Source of the DNA: CALWOS01 sp963595735
Lineage (GTDB): Bacteria; Bacillota; Clostridia; Oscillospirales; Oscillospiraceae
DNA: 64,000 bases
Assembly: GCA_963595735.1 (NCBI GenBank)
Contig: CAVBJJ010000008.1
Span: 12,416 to 76,415 of the forward strand
Direction of reading: 5' to 3'
Shown one piece after another: positions 34,301 through 42,915 of this stretch (its first letter is position 1; each line of letters starts with the position of its first letter). The notes under the pieces were generated by a model, which saw nothing but the letters and a program-made list of their open reading frames with translations, had not been told where the DNA came from and did not search any database. A program made the position numbers and the translations under genes.

Positions 34301-37300
34301 CGGCGGTAAATTGCGCCTTGTTCACGGTTACCGTGACCGAAATGTCTTTCACCGTCTCATAGTTCTGGGTGTCACTGGGGGTAAAGGTCGCCGGGAACTG
34401 GTGCTCGCCCGCACTGCCCACGGACTGGCTGCTGTCCTGCCATGTCCAGCCCTCGGGCAGGCGCACCTGCGCCAGCGTGTCGCCATAGGTGGCGGTCAGG
34501 TTCTGGGGCACGGTGTAGACCGGCTTGGCCTTGTAAATGGTAAAGTAGGCCTCGCCTTCAAATTGCAGGCTGTAGTTTGCCGCCAGAAAGCCGGTTTCCG
34601 TGTTGTCCACCAGCGCAGCCTTGTCCGTGATGAACGGATACTGTCCCACGGTCTCGCCCACTTTCCGGGTCAGACCGGTCAGCTTCGGCACCTGGCCGGA
34701 AACCACATTGTTAAAGGTGTATTCATACTCCCGGGGGTTCGGGTTGCCATAAATTTTGCTCTGGGGCTGGAGAATGGTGCAAACCAATGTCCGGGGGCGG
34801 ATGGTAAAGGAGACATCCTTTTCCGCCGCCTGATAGTTGGGCGCTGCCGGCGCGGTGATACGCAGGGTGTAGCTGCCGGCATTGACCGGCCCTGCGTCCG
34901 CACCGCTGCCCAGCGCCGTCTCGCCCTGATACCAGGTATACTCCAGCGTGCCGGAGTAGCCCGCCGTTGTTTTCACGCCGGTCACGGCGGTCTTTTTGCC
35001 GTCATAGTCCCGGTTCAGCTGGCTGATCTGGTCGGTGTCGATGACCACCGTCTTGGGCAGGATGGAAAAGTTCGCCGTGCCGATATAGATCGCGGTGTCC
35101 GTCTCGCAGCGGACGGTCACGGTGTAGTCCCCGGCGTCCGTGGGTCGGGCTTCCAGCTTGCCGCCATCCCGTGTGGCGTAGGTGACCTGCGTTGTGCTGT
35201 CCTCCGGCGTAGTGAACATCGGGTTTTGCGCCGTTTCGCCGTAGGTCCAGCTTTCCATGGTGACCGCCAGAGGTTTCTCCTGCTTGGCTATCACATTCAC
35301 CGTGACGATCAGCGGCAGCTGCTCATAGTTTTTGCTGCTCAACCCCACGGTGACCGTGGCCACGCCCTGAGCCGGCGGGGTGATGTCGGAAAGCGGTTTC
35401 ATGGTAATGCGCAGCTTGCCGTTTACCACCGTGGCGGACTGCACTCTGTCGGAGGTATAGTTGACGCCATAGCGGTTGACCGCCAGATCGCCGCCGTGGC
35501 GCACGCCCTGGGTCACCTCGGCCAAATCGACCGTATAGCTTCGCTCCGCTGCCGCAGGGTAGGCGTCCACGCTGGCATTCACCGGGGTCTCGCCGGCATC
35601 GGCGGACTTTTTGCCCACGGTCAAACCCTGGGTGCAAACCGCTTCGTTGGTGTTGTCGGTGGCGGAGATCGTCGCCTCGATGATATAGGCTCCCGCGTCG
35701 ATGGGATCGCCATCCAGGGGAGTCTCGCTGGTTTTGGTGTAGCTGTCGTCCGCATTCTTGGTGGCCGGATACCAGCGGAAGCTGGTCTGGTCGTACAGAT
35801 CCAGCTTCACGCGCTTACCGTCGTGAATCAGGATCTCACCGTCCGTGGGCGGGGCGAACGCGCTGCCATTGAAGAATTTTCCATGGGGATAGCCGTTCCA
35901 GGCAATTTCCGGCGTGGCCTTGGCGATCGTGACCGTCACGGAGCCCTCCAGCGCCAGGTGATCCGCGTCCTCCGGAATGCGATAGTAAACGGTATAGGTC
36001 CCAGCTACGATCCCGGTGGGGATTTTGTCGGCATAGGCGTCCGTTTTAGACAACCGGTACTGCATGGTCAGCCCGGCGGTATCCGCCGCGCCCGCCGTGA
36101 TCAGCTCCTGCTCCTTGCCGTTGTAAACCAGCCCCTCGATGGCCGCGGGCGGAGTACCAGTCTGGGCGCTTTTGGTGATCGTCAGCTTCCGTTTGCTGCT
36201 CTGGCTGGTGTAGTTGTCCTTGGTGGCCACTGTCCAGACCCAATAGATGCCGGGCTTTGCGAAGCTGTGGCGATGGGTGTAGTACCAGTTGGTGTCGATT
36301 TCCTCATAGGTGACCTCATCCCCGCTCCAGGTGATCAGATCCCCGGCATTTTTGCCGCTTGCGTCAATGGGCTGCAAATAAAATGTGACATCCGCGCCGG
36401 TGGTGTTGCAGCTGCGGCGGAAGATCAGCTCCTCCCCTGCGGCGGCTTCTCCGATGGTTCCGGTCAAACTGGAGACTTTATTGATCCACATACCTGCATA
36501 GTTGATGGGCAGGCTCTCTATGCTGACATTTTGCAGGGTGTCTCCCTCCGGTATGGAGTCGCTGTCGTACCAATAGTAACTGCTGCCATCGGCCGGATGG
36601 ATCTTATAGCCGATTCCGTCTCTTGCCAGCACATTTTTCAGCGTGGCTCCATCGCTTACGGTCAGAGTTCCGATGACCGCGCCCACATTGTTGCTGGTGA
36701 GCTTTGCATCGGCGCCCTCGACCACCACCTTGTCGATGGTGCCGCCGGCGTACTCGAACTGATTTTCTCCCACAACCTTTATGCTGTTAAACGACACGGT
36801 TCCGCTCTTTACGGTCAAGGTACCGTGGATGGCATGATCCGCAAGGGTAATGCAGAACGCCCTGGGAGCAGTAATGGTATAGTCGCCGGTGATATCCTGC
36901 AGCAGGCAGAAGCTTCTGCTCGGATCCTCTACCGCGGCATGGATGCCCTCCTGAAAATCGGTGTAGAAAAACAGGTTGCCCAGGGTCGCCACGGCCTGTG
37001 CGCCGCAGAATGTGCACTTGCCATCAGAGTCAAAATCGTGCTGGCAGGCCGCCACCGCCAGATAGCGCCCCATGCTTACCGCATTGGGTACATCCTCAGT
37101 GGCCACCAGACTTCCCAAATCGGAGCCGCTGCCGCTGTAGTTGTAGTAGCAGTAGCCCTCCGGCAGGAGATCGGCATAGCTGACATTGTTCTGCAGGTAA
37201 AAACTCCGGATATTGCCGCCATAGAACTGCACCTTTCCGCCGTATACATCCAGCTGGAGGCAGCTCGTTGCCGTGCTGCCGCGGAACTCCACATCGCCGC

Positions 37301-38501
37301 CCGACCGCACGGCCAGGCCAATCGCGCCGCTGCCGCCGCTGCTGTCCTTGACCGTCAGCTTGCCGCTGCGGTTGTAGCCGCCGATGTTCAGCGCATATCC
37401 GTCCAGGCTGTGGCCGTTCAGGTCAAGGGTCAGGGTCTTGTCCACATAAATACCGTCCGACAGCGGAAGCTGTTTTTTCGCCGCGATCACGGTCACGGTG
37501 CTGCCGTCCGGCGCGTCTTTGATGGCGCTTTTGATGTCGGCATAGAAATTGCCCGCATCGTCCTGGGCAACCGCCGCCTGCACGGTGACCTTCGCCGAGG
37601 CATTCAGGAGCGTGTTCCCGACCGGGTGCACATACAGCGTATAGACGCCTGCATCGAGATCCGCCGTGGTGGTCACGGTGACAATGTACTCGTGCTCCGC
37701 CGTTCCCGGCTCCACCGCTGCGTCAATGCGCTCGTCTAATGCGTTATTTTGTATATACGCATTGAGTGCGTCCGTGCCGTCATAGCTCACGGTAAAGCGC
37801 GCGGACTGGCCGGCGCAGATCTCCGCCGTTTCCGGCGTAAGGCGCAGGGTCGGGGCGGGCGGGGTCTCCCCGCTGCCCACATTGGTGAGCTTTTTGGCCA
37901 CCGCGTCGCCTACATAATAGGTATCATCGGCAAAGGTGACGGTCGTTGCCGCATCGTCTTCGGAAGCCGCGCCATACAGTGTGCTGCCGGTGGCCGCCGC
38001 GCGCAGCTCCACTGCTTTCTCGGAGCCGGAAATCGACACGGCATCGTCGGTGTCGACCTGCAGGCTGCCTTTCACGCCGACCTTCCCGCCGCTGACGGTG
38101 GCAGCGCCCTGGGTAAGGGTCAGGCTGCCTGTAATGGCCGCTTCTGCATCCGCCGGGGCGGTCATGCGAAAGGCCTCTTCCGAACAATCCACCTTTACAT
38201 TGCCGACAATGGTGCCATTTTGCAATGTTAAGGCACCATAGACCTCCACCGCTCCGGTGATGGTATATCCGGCCATGTCGATCGTCAGTGCTGAATAGCT
38301 TATGATCTCATCCTCCGTCACATTGTCCAGCAATGTGATGGTGGCGTCTTCCCCCTCGTCCAGAGCATCTTGCAGGGTCTCGTACTTTGTGTCTCCCATC
38401 TGCGCCACATAGTGCGGCTCTTCCTCCGCCAGCGCCACGGTGGGCAGCAGGCTCAGGCAAAGCGCCAGGCACAGGCACAGACTCCCAATTCTTTTTTTCA
38501 T
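31317..38501 (-). CDS. Large secreted SLH-domain surface protein with MBG-like repeats
   Basis: A 2394-residue protein with a signal peptide (1-25, ending PTVALA). The N-terminal third has beta-rich segments resembling right-handed beta-helix rungs. A long series of MBG/YDG-like beta domains follows (about 650-2080), including four near-identical 73-residue tandem repeats near 1745-2035. A Gly-rich hinge, an InlB-like domain (about 2137-2210) and three C-terminal SLH domains (about 2223-2393) complete it. SLH domains bind secondary cell-wall polymer, so the C-terminus anchors to the wall and the repeats project outward. The ATG follows AAGGAGG, 25 bases after the LuxR-type gene, so the two share a transcript. 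It probably acts in adhesion or in an S-layer-like coat. Confidence 0.9.
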   Translation of the reverse strand: MKKRIGSLCLCLALCLSLLPTVALAEEEPHYVAQMGDTKYETLQDALDEGEDATITLLDNVTEDEIISYSALTIDMAGYTITGAVEVYGALTLQNGTIVGNVKVDCSEEAFRMTAPADAEAAITGSLTLTQGAATVSGGKVGVKGSLQVDTDDAVSISGSEKAVELRAAATGSTLYGAASEDDAATTVTFADDTYYVGDAVAKKLTNVGSGETPPAPTLRLTPETAEICAGQSARFTVSYDGTDALNAYIQNNALDERIDAAVEPGTAEHEYIVTVTTTADLDAGVYTLYVHPVGNTLLNASAKVTVQAAVAQDDAGNFYADIKSAIKDAPDGSTVTVIAAKKQLPLSDGIYVDKTLTLDLNGHSLDGYALNIGGYNRSGKLTVKDSSGGSGAIGLAVRSGGDVEFRGSTATSCLQLDVYGGKVQFYGGNIRSFYLQNNVSYADLLPEGYCYYNYSGSGSDLGSLVATEDVPNAVSMGRYLAVAACQHDFDSDGKCTFCGAQAVATLGNLFFYTDFQEGIHAAVEDPSRSFCLLQDITGDYTITAPRAFCITLADHAIHGTLTVKSGTVSFNSIKVVGENQFEYAGGTIDKVVVEGADAKLTSNNVGAVIGTLTVSDGATLKNVLARDGIGYKIHPADGSSYYWYDSDSIPEGDTLQNVSIESLPINYAGMWINKVSSLTGTIGEAAAGEELIFRRSCNTTGADVTFYLQPIDASGKNAGDLITWSGDEVTYEEIDTNWYYTHRHSFAKPGIYWVWTVATKDNYTSQSSKRKLTITKSAQTGTPPAAIEGLVYNGKEQELITAGAADTAGLTMQYRLSKTDAYADKIPTGIVAGTYTVYYRIPEDADHLALEGSVTVTIAKATPEIAWNGYPHGKFFNGSAFAPPTDGEILIHDGKRVKLDLYDQTSFRWYPATKNADDSYTKTSETPLDGDPIDAGAYIIEATISATDNTNEAVCTQGLTVGKKSADAGETPVNASVDAYPAAAERSYTVDLAEVTQGVRHGGDLAVNRYGVNYTSDRVQSATVVNGKLRITMKPLSDITPPAQGVATVTVGLSSKNYEQLPLIVTVNVIAKQEKPLAVTMESWTYGETAQNPMFTTPEDSTTQVTYATRDGGKLEARPTDAGDYTVTVRCETDTAIYIGTANFSILPKTVVIDTDQISQLNRDYDGKKTAVTGVKTTAGYSGTLEYTWYQGETALGSGADAGPVNAGSYTLRITAPAAPNYQAAEKDVSFTIRPRTLVCTILQPQSKIYGNPNPREYEYTFNNVVSGQVPKLTGLTRKVGETVGQYPFITDKAALVDNTETGFLAANYSLQFEGEAYFTIYKAKPVYTVPQNLTATYGDTLAQVRLPEGWTWQDSSQSVGSAGEHQFPATFTPSDTQNYETVKDISVTVTVNKAQFTAEVTDVSDYTYGNAPFTPGVSRNPEAGTVQYYYSTENSSRNGTLWTSETRLDAGSYYLYAVIGATENYEAFTTAPAAFTVKPRSLTATGITVQSKTYDGTVSATVKDRGSLAGVVSGDDVSLTIAAAFMEKDAGADRPVDLTLGLQGAAAKNYTLDRESSQTRALASIHSREVTIQDVEILEKTYTGNRMALVAGVRFAGLVDGEQLTRTDYTIASAEFNSANVQDAKEVVVKLMLLYTPVGKNYRFADGYTTQFTKTGVYIAKAPGEISAPEGKTGLVYTGQAQALLESAATSATGEVQYKLGAKGVYSAALPTATQAGTYTVYYKSLGDGNHEDTAEASVTVTIARQVVAVPAKDDTAFTYTGEEQTYNIAENANYSVTGNTQKNAGKYTVTVELRDAKNFIWSDGTDDAKSYDFTIARQAVAVPAKDDTVFTYTGEEQTYNIAENANYSVTGNIQKNAGEYTVTVALLDAKNFVWSDGTDEAKGYDFTIARQVVAVPAKDDTAFTYTGEEQTYNIAENANYSVTGNIQKNAGEYTVTVALLDAKNFVWSDGTDEAKGYDFTIARQVVAVPAKDDTAFTYTGEEQTYNIAENANYSVTGNIQKNAGEYTVTVALLDAKNFVWSDGTDEAKRYDFTLAPAPVTITVKDKRSHVNGTAPDLSKPERDVDYTVEGLLGEDALLTAPRLSYDPAAPDMTQPGSAKILADGADAGGNYAITYVPGTLSIVRRSSGGGGGGTVTYPVVIPEQSENGTVTAQPKEAAKGSTVTITVTPDSGYTLEDLVVTDKNGEKLPLTDKGDGDYSFVMPDGKTEVKASFVKQREDKDFADVSQDDYYYDAVRWAADKGVTSGVGDGLFAPDAACTRAQIVTFLWRTAGSPEPSSLRSFSDVPADAYYAKAVAWAVEKGITIGTDATHFSPEETCTRAQSVTFLYRANGQPAAGAASFRDVSADAYYAKAVAWAAEKGITKGVAEGLFGPEETCTRAQIVSFLYRSMQ
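32400..33275 (-). repeat. Four tandem 219-bp repeats inside the SLH gene
   Basis: The unit encodes 73 residues beginning VVAVPAKDDTAFTYTGEEQ and ending in YDFTIARQ. The two copies nearest the 3' end of the gene are almost identical at DNA level. The copy nearest the 5' end has several substitutions. Such DNA-level identity implies recent duplication or gene conversion and allows copy-number change by recombination. Confidence 0.9.
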
Positions 38502-38526
38502 GGGTCTCCTCCTTGCTTGTTCTCTC

Positions 38527-40914
38527 TTATCTTCTCGACAGCTTGCCGCTTGTTTCCTCGTCAGAGATCAGCCGCAGCTTTTTCGCGGCGGTTCTGGCCT
38601 TGCTGCGCTGGTTGACCCCCAGCTTTTCCAGAATGTGGCTGACATGGGTCTTGACCGTGGGCAGCTTGACATCCATGATCCGGGCGATCTCGGCATTGCT
38701 CCTGTCCGCACAGATCAGGTGCAGAATTTGCAGCTCCGTTGCCGTCAGCGTCTCGCCGGGGGCAAGGGGCGGCTGCAAGAAGCCGGGGTAAAAGGCCGCC
38801 TGGGCGCGGACATCCGCCAAAAGGCGCTTGTACCAGCGGCTGTTGTCCGGGCGCTCCAGCGCCTCCAGCAGGGGCAGAATCGCCGTGCCGTACATACTGA
38901 CGGTGCGGATAAACTGGTATTCCGCCGCGGTGTCCAGCGCCCGGCGCAGCGGCTCCCGCCAGGCCGGTTCTTTTTTCTGGTACAGGGCAATGGCCGACAG
39001 CACCTGCACATGGATGCCGTCAATATGCCGGGCGCAGCTTTCGCAATACAGCGCCAGGGGCGAAAGGGTCATCAGCGCCGTGTCCGGCTTGCCGTTTGCC
39101 AGCTCTACCATGGCCTGGGTCAGGTATTGGTAGCGCTTCATCACATCCAGATGCATGGGATCCCGGGGGGCTTTTGCCCGGTACCAGGCGTCCGCCGCGT
39201 CCAGATCGTCCATGTGCAGCGCCACCCGACAGAGCATGGCGTCCATATTGGGCAAAAAGCGGGTCTGGCCGGATGCGGCAAAGCGTTCCCGCAGCGCCAA
39301 AATCGTCCGGCGGGCGTCCTCCGGCTGGCTGGCCGCCAGTTGACTGCGGGCAAACAGCCCATTGACCGCGAATTCAATATCCGGCGTGCCCCGCTGGCGG
39401 ATTTCATGCATCAGCGGCACCAGAGAGAGCATTCTGCCGGAGATATCCTCGCCCTTTTCAAACTTGCTCTCGGCAATGGCGCAGCCGGGCAAGCCCACGC
39501 CGTCCCGTCCCAAAACCGCCTCCACCGGATGGCGGATGGTCTGGTAGAGCAGATCGTCTATCTTGCTCCAGGCGGAAAAGTCCTTGCCGCCGTTCATAAT
39601 GCTGGGCAGGCCGCTGGTCACGGAAAAGGGCGGCAGCGCCACCTCCTTATTGGTCAGCAGGCGGAACACGGCGGGAATGGTCTCCGTTAATCCCTCCACC
39701 CCCCGCTGGGGCAGGGAGATATCCAGCCAGGCCAGACGGCTGCGCGCCTGTTTTCCGGCGGCGTCCTGCCTGCCGCAGCGCCGGGCAAAGGCCTGCAAAT
39801 GCCCATACCAGCGCTCGGAGCCTTCATAGTCCATCTCCAGAGCACAGAGCATACTCATGCTTTGCATCAGCGAGGGGGAGGCCAGAATTTCCGCCTCCGG
39901 CAGGGCGCGGTAGTATTTCTCCATCTCGCTGTAATGTCCCATGCCCGGGTGCAGCTCCGCGCTGCGCACCAGCAGCTCGGAAACCTTGGAGTGGTCGCCG
40001 CTGCGGGTGTAGCACTCCAGCGCATGAGGGTAATCCTCTTTTAACTCGTAATATAATCCGCCCCGGCCAAACAGCGCCCGGCGCTTTTCCTCGGTGTACT
40101 CCCGCTCCATTTCCCAAAGCAGAAAGGCACGGAACTGCGGCCAGAAGTGAAAGCGCTGCACCCCGTCATAGCGGAGCATGGTGGTCTTGCGCTGGAGCCA
40201 GTCCAGCAGCTCCCCGGCGTGGGGATCGCCGCTGACCACCCGCGCCATTTCCAGATCAAAGGTCTCAAAGGGCGCAAGCTCCAGCAAAAAGCGCCGCACG
40301 GACAGCTCAAAGCGCTGATAGATCGCCGTTTCAAAGTACAGAAACACCTGGCGGAAGGACTGGGTCACGATCTCCGGACTGAAAGGCCGGCCGCCGGCCA
40401 TGTTCTGGATCGTGATCGCCACGCCCAGAGGATAGCCGATGGACTCCTTCAGGATCCCGCTCAGCTCGCTTTCCGTGACCGCCACCTCGCAGGCGCGGAA
40501 CAGATTGCGGATATCCTCCCGGTCAAACAGCAGATCGTCCGCCGACAGAACGGTCATCAGCCCCGCGTATTGAAAGGCCATCAGATATCCGGGCGGCACG
40601 CCCCGGGACAGGAACACAAAGCGCCGCCGGGTATCCGTGCGGATGCGCTCGCACAGCGCCTGCCAGTTTCCCTCCTCCGGCATGCACTGGAAATCGTCGA
40701 TCAGCAGCACATCCCAGCCCCGCTCCGGCAGCGCACAGGAAAAGTCCGCCGTTTCCGCCTCTATCCGGAGTACGCGTCGGCCATCCAGCAGGGCGTTCGC
40801 CACCGCGCTTTTGCCAAAGCCGCAGGGCGCGCTGAGAAACAGCACTCTGCCATGGAGCATGAATTTTTCAAATTGCCTGGCCACCCAGGGCTTGATAATA
40901 ATACTTTCCGGCAC
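38527..40914 (-). CDS. MalT/LAL-type LuxR-family transcriptional regulator
   Basis: A 795-residue ATP-dependent regulator. The N-terminal STAND-type NTPase has a Walker A loop in SAPCGFGKSAVANALL (about 29-44) and a Walker B in WDVLLIDDF. A helical, TPR-like middle region (about 250-700) follows. The C-terminal LuxR helix-turn-helix (about 735-785) contains LTATELQILHLICADRSNAE and PTVKTHVSHILEKLGV. The start is GTG 40914, with AGGAGG 8 bases upstream. It lies directly before the SLH gene and probably controls that gene, and possibly the giant SLH gene further along, in response to an unknown ligand. Confidence 0.9.
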   Translation of the reverse strand: MPESIIIKPWVARQFEKFMLHGRVLFLSAPCGFGKSAVANALLDGRRVLRIEAETADFSCALPERGWDVLLIDDFQCMPEEGNWQALCERIRTDTRRRFVFLSRGVPPGYLMAFQYAGLMTVLSADDLLFDREDIRNLFRACEVAVTESELSGILKESIGYPLGVAITIQNMAGGRPFSPEIVTQSFRQVFLYFETAIYQRFELSVRRFLLELAPFETFDLEMARVVSGDPHAGELLDWLQRKTTMLRYDGVQRFHFWPQFRAFLLWEMEREYTEEKRRALFGRGGLYYELKEDYPHALECYTRSGDHSKVSELLVRSAELHPGMGHYSEMEKYYRALPEAEILASPSLMQSMSMLCALEMDYEGSERWYGHLQAFARRCGRQDAAGKQARSRLAWLDISLPQRGVEGLTETIPAVFRLLTNKEVALPPFSVTSGLPSIMNGGKDFSAWSKIDDLLYQTIRHPVEAVLGRDGVGLPGCAIAESKFEKGEDISGRMLSLVPLMHEIRQRGTPDIEFAVNGLFARSQLAASQPEDARRTILALRERFAASGQTRFLPNMDAMLCRVALHMDDLDAADAWYRAKAPRDPMHLDVMKRYQYLTQAMVELANGKPDTALMTLSPLALYCESCARHIDGIHVQVLSAIALYQKKEPAWREPLRRALDTAAEYQFIRTVSMYGTAILPLLEALERPDNSRWYKRLLADVRAQAAFYPGFLQPPLAPGETLTATELQILHLICADRSNAEIARIMDVKLPTVKTHVSHILEKLGVNQRSKARTAAKKLRLISDEETSGKLSRR

Positions 40915-40991
40915 GGACTTCCCTCCTTTTCCGCCGCGAAGCCGGCTTTCTCTTTCCGTTTTTTGTCATATGCTTGGAAAACATCCCGTTT

Positions 40992-41057
40992 TTCGACATA
41001 TTTCCCCAGGTTTTTTTATTTCGTCCTCATCTTATAACACTCTTCCGAAAATGTAAA
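40992..41057 (-). promoter_or_regulatory. Promoter of the LuxR-SLH operon and a 0A-like box
   Basis: Minus-strand TTTACA (41057-41052) and TAAGAT (41034-41029) have a 17-base spacer. ATGTCGAA (40999-40992), one base off the 0A box, lies just downstream of the expected start. It belongs to the 13-mer TCGACATATTTCC (40993-41005) that recurs upstream of the giant gene. Confidence 0.6.
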
Positions 41058-41209
41058 TCATACCAAAGTATGAGATGAACGCCTTTTTGCCCCCGAAAAG
41101 GCTCTTCCTGTTGCGTAAAAGACTTCCTTTTTCTGCTCCCCTCTCACAGCGCACACTTGTCTTTTCATCGCGCACAGCTCTCCCTAAAAAAATTCCGAAA
41201 AGCCCGAAA

Positions 41210-41256
41210 GTTGCGCGATAGTTGCTGGCGCAACCGCAAATTTTTTGCTATATTGG
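41210..41256 (+). promoter_or_regulatory. Extended -10 promoter and palindromic operator of the XRE gene
   Basis: TGCTATATT, an extended -10, lies near 41246-41254. Upstream GTTGCGC (41210-41216) and GCGCAAC (41228-41234) form an inverted repeat, with an inner GTTGC/GCAAC pair. It is a likely operator for autoregulation. Confidence 0.5.
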
Positions 41257-41286
41257 CCTCAACGATCGGGAAAGGAGGCTTTGGGA

Positions 41287-41628
41287 ATGGTTATTTCCAT
41301 TGGGTATTGCATTCTCGCCCTGCTCATTTTGGCGGTTTTGGCGTATCTGGTCTATCTGCTGATCCGGGCGCTGCGAAAATATCTCCGGGCAGAGCCGGTG
41401 CGAAGCGAAAAGAAAGAAACGGCAAAAAACCTGGGCGAGGTGCTCAAGCGTCACCGGGTGGCCTGTCACATGACCCAGGAATTCGTTGCGGAGCGGCTGG
41501 GCGTGAGCCGGCAGGCGGTTTCCAAATGGGAAAGCGGCGCATCGGACCCCAGCACTTCCAACCTGCTGGCGCTGGCCAAGCTGTTCGGCGTTTCCGCCGA
41601 GGAGCTGCTGCAGGAAATTCGGCAATGA
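41287..41628 (+). CDS. Membrane-anchored XRE-family helix-turn-helix protein
   Basis: A 113-residue protein. Residues about 3-28 form one membrane helix (ISIGYCILALLILAVLAYLV), followed by a basic linker. The XRE helix-turn-helix occupies about 48-108, with HMTQEFVAERLGVSRQAVSK and WESGASDPSTSNLLALAKLF. The ATG at 41287 follows AAGGAGG. Cytosolic XRE proteins are common; a one-helix membrane anchor suggests a sensor whose DNA binding depends on membrane state. It is divergent from the LuxR-SLH operon. Confidence 0.85.
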   Translation: MVISIGYCILALLILAVLAYLVYLLIRALRKYLRAEPVRSEKKETAKNLGEVLKRHRVACHMTQEFVAERLGVSRQAVSKWESGASDPSTSNLLALAKLFGVSAEELLQEIRQ

Positions 41629-41639
41629 TCTCCGCAAGC

Positions 41640-41684
41640 AAAAAGCCCTTCCCCGGTTCGCATCGGGGAAGGGCTTTTTTCATG
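41640..41684. terminator. Convergent terminator between the XRE and HAD genes
   Basis: AAAAAGCCCTTCCCCG pairs with its complement CGGGGAAGGGCTTTTTT around a short loop, giving T runs on both strands. Confidence 0.9.
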
Positions 41685-41688
41685 CCTT

Positions 41689-42501
41689 TTATTGTTCCTT
41701 TGCCGCACGGGCGAGGGCGGCGATCTCTCCCACGCCGGAGAGCACCGCGCTGGGACGATAGGCATAGGTCTCCACCGTCGCCCGGGTGGACACACCGGAG
41801 AGCACCAGCACCGTGGACATACCGCTTTCCAGCCCGGAGATGATATCCGTATCCATCCGATCGCCCACCATCACGGCCTCCGCCGAGTGGCACTGCAGCA
41901 GGCGCAGGCCGGTGCGCATCATCAGAGGATTGGGCTTGCCACAGAAATAGGCCTGCTTGCCTGTCGCCATTTCGATAGGCGCCACCAGCGCCCGGCAGGC
42001 CGGGGCAATACCGTTTTCGATGGGACCAGATACATCGGAGTTCGCCCCGATAAGCTTGGCCCCGCCCATGACCAGATTGGTGGCCTTGGTCAGGGTGTCC
42101 AGCGAATAAGAGCGCCCCTCGCCCACCACCACATAGTCCGGGTTCACATCGTTCATGGTAATGCCCGCGTCATACAGGGCGTTGAGCAGCCCCGCTTCCC
42201 CAATGGCGAACACCGAGCAGCCCGGCGCCTGCTCCCGCAGGAAGGCCGCCGTTGCCAGGGCGCTGGTATAAAAGCGCTCCTGGGGCACCTCCAGCCCCAT
42301 CCGCGCCAGCTTCTGGTGCAGCTCCCGGGGGGTATAGCCGCTGTTGTTGGTCAGGAACAGGTATTCCTTTTCCTCCTCCTGGAGCCATTGGATGAACTCC
42401 GGCACGCCGGGCAGAATCCGGTTGCCGTGATAGATCACACCGTCCATATCGCAGATAAAGCCTTTTTTCTCGTTAAAATCCAGCGTGCGCAGCATCTCCA
42501 T
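41689..42501 (-). CDS. HAD superfamily subclass IIA phosphatase (NagD-like)
   Basis: A 270-residue hydrolase. Motif I DMDGVIYHG carries the nucleophilic Asp, TNNSGYTPRE is motif II with the type IIA hallmark, KPNPLMM supplies the Lys and VGDRMDTDI the metal acids. The C2-type cap lies between about 80 and 180. Members dephosphorylate nucleotides, 4-nitrophenyl phosphate or sugar phosphates; the substrate here is unknown. The ATG at 42501 has AGGAGG 11 bases upstream. Confidence 0.92.
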   Translation of the reverse strand: MEMLRTLDFNEKKGFICDMDGVIYHGNRILPGVPEFIQWLQEEEKEYLFLTNNSGYTPRELHQKLARMGLEVPQERFYTSALATAAFLREQAPGCSVFAIGEAGLLNALYDAGITMNDVNPDYVVVGEGRSYSLDTLTKATNLVMGGAKLIGANSDVSGPIENGIAPACRALVAPIEMATGKQAYFCGKPNPLMMRTGLRLLQCHSAEAVMVGDRMDTDIISGLESGMSTVLVLSGVSTRATVETYAYRPSAVLSGVGEIAALARAAKEQ

Positions 42502-42620
42502 GATACAACCGCCCTCCTGTAAAATTCCTTGTTGTGTTTACTATATCATGTCCCGCCGTCCAGTTCCATAGCCCGGGCGCAAATTTTACAAAACTTTACA
42601 TTCGCCCGGAGACAGACGAA

Positions 42621-42852
42621 AAATTCCCCCGCATGGCCGCAGCCATGCAAGGGAGGCAAGACTGACAAAAAAACCGGTAGCCGGCAACGACTTTCGCAGC
42701 AGCGGGGGAGTTTGAGGGGGTCAAGACCCACCTCAATGAGATAAACCGCCGCGGAAAGCCATTTTCTGGGCTTTCCCACAGTATTTTGGCTGTGCCAAAA
42801 TACTCGGCGGATAAGAGAAGTCAAAAAAGTCTCAGACTTTTTTGACAAGCTG
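42621..42852. mobile_element. Non-autonomous repeat element, copy B, with flanking 28-bp duplication
   Basis: The element core (about 42659-42852) reads ACTGACAAAAAAA at one end and TTTTTTGACAAGCTG at the other. In between it has the shared block from GCAGCAGCGGGGGAGTTTGA to ATACTCGGCGGATAAG. The 28-mers at 42621-42648 and 42853-42880 differ at two positions and each contain a GGCCGCAGCC hairpin core, so sequence was duplicated around the insertion. The remainder of this 414-base gap holds only the start region of the HAD gene. Confidence 0.8.
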
Positions 42853-42854
42853 AA

Positions 42855-42888
42855 ATTCCCCCGTATGGCCGCAGCCATACGGGGGAAT
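42855..42888 (-). terminator. Hairpin terminator of the giant surface gene
   Basis: ATTCCCCCGTATGGC pairs perfectly with GCCATACGGGGGAAT around CGCA, 28 bases after the stop codon. The following T run is weak. Confidence 0.7.
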
Positions 42889-42915
42889 CGGTTTTGGGGC
42901 TTCTGCCGTTTCTGC

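Noticed and set aside
30957..37739. A 2260-codon open frame on the plus strand opposite the 2394-residue SLH gene
   Set aside because: Same antisense effect. Its start lies in the small RNA promoter region, and the repeat-encoded peptide only mirrors the 219-bp repeats. The minus-strand frame has a signal peptide, SLH domains, ribosome site and terminator.
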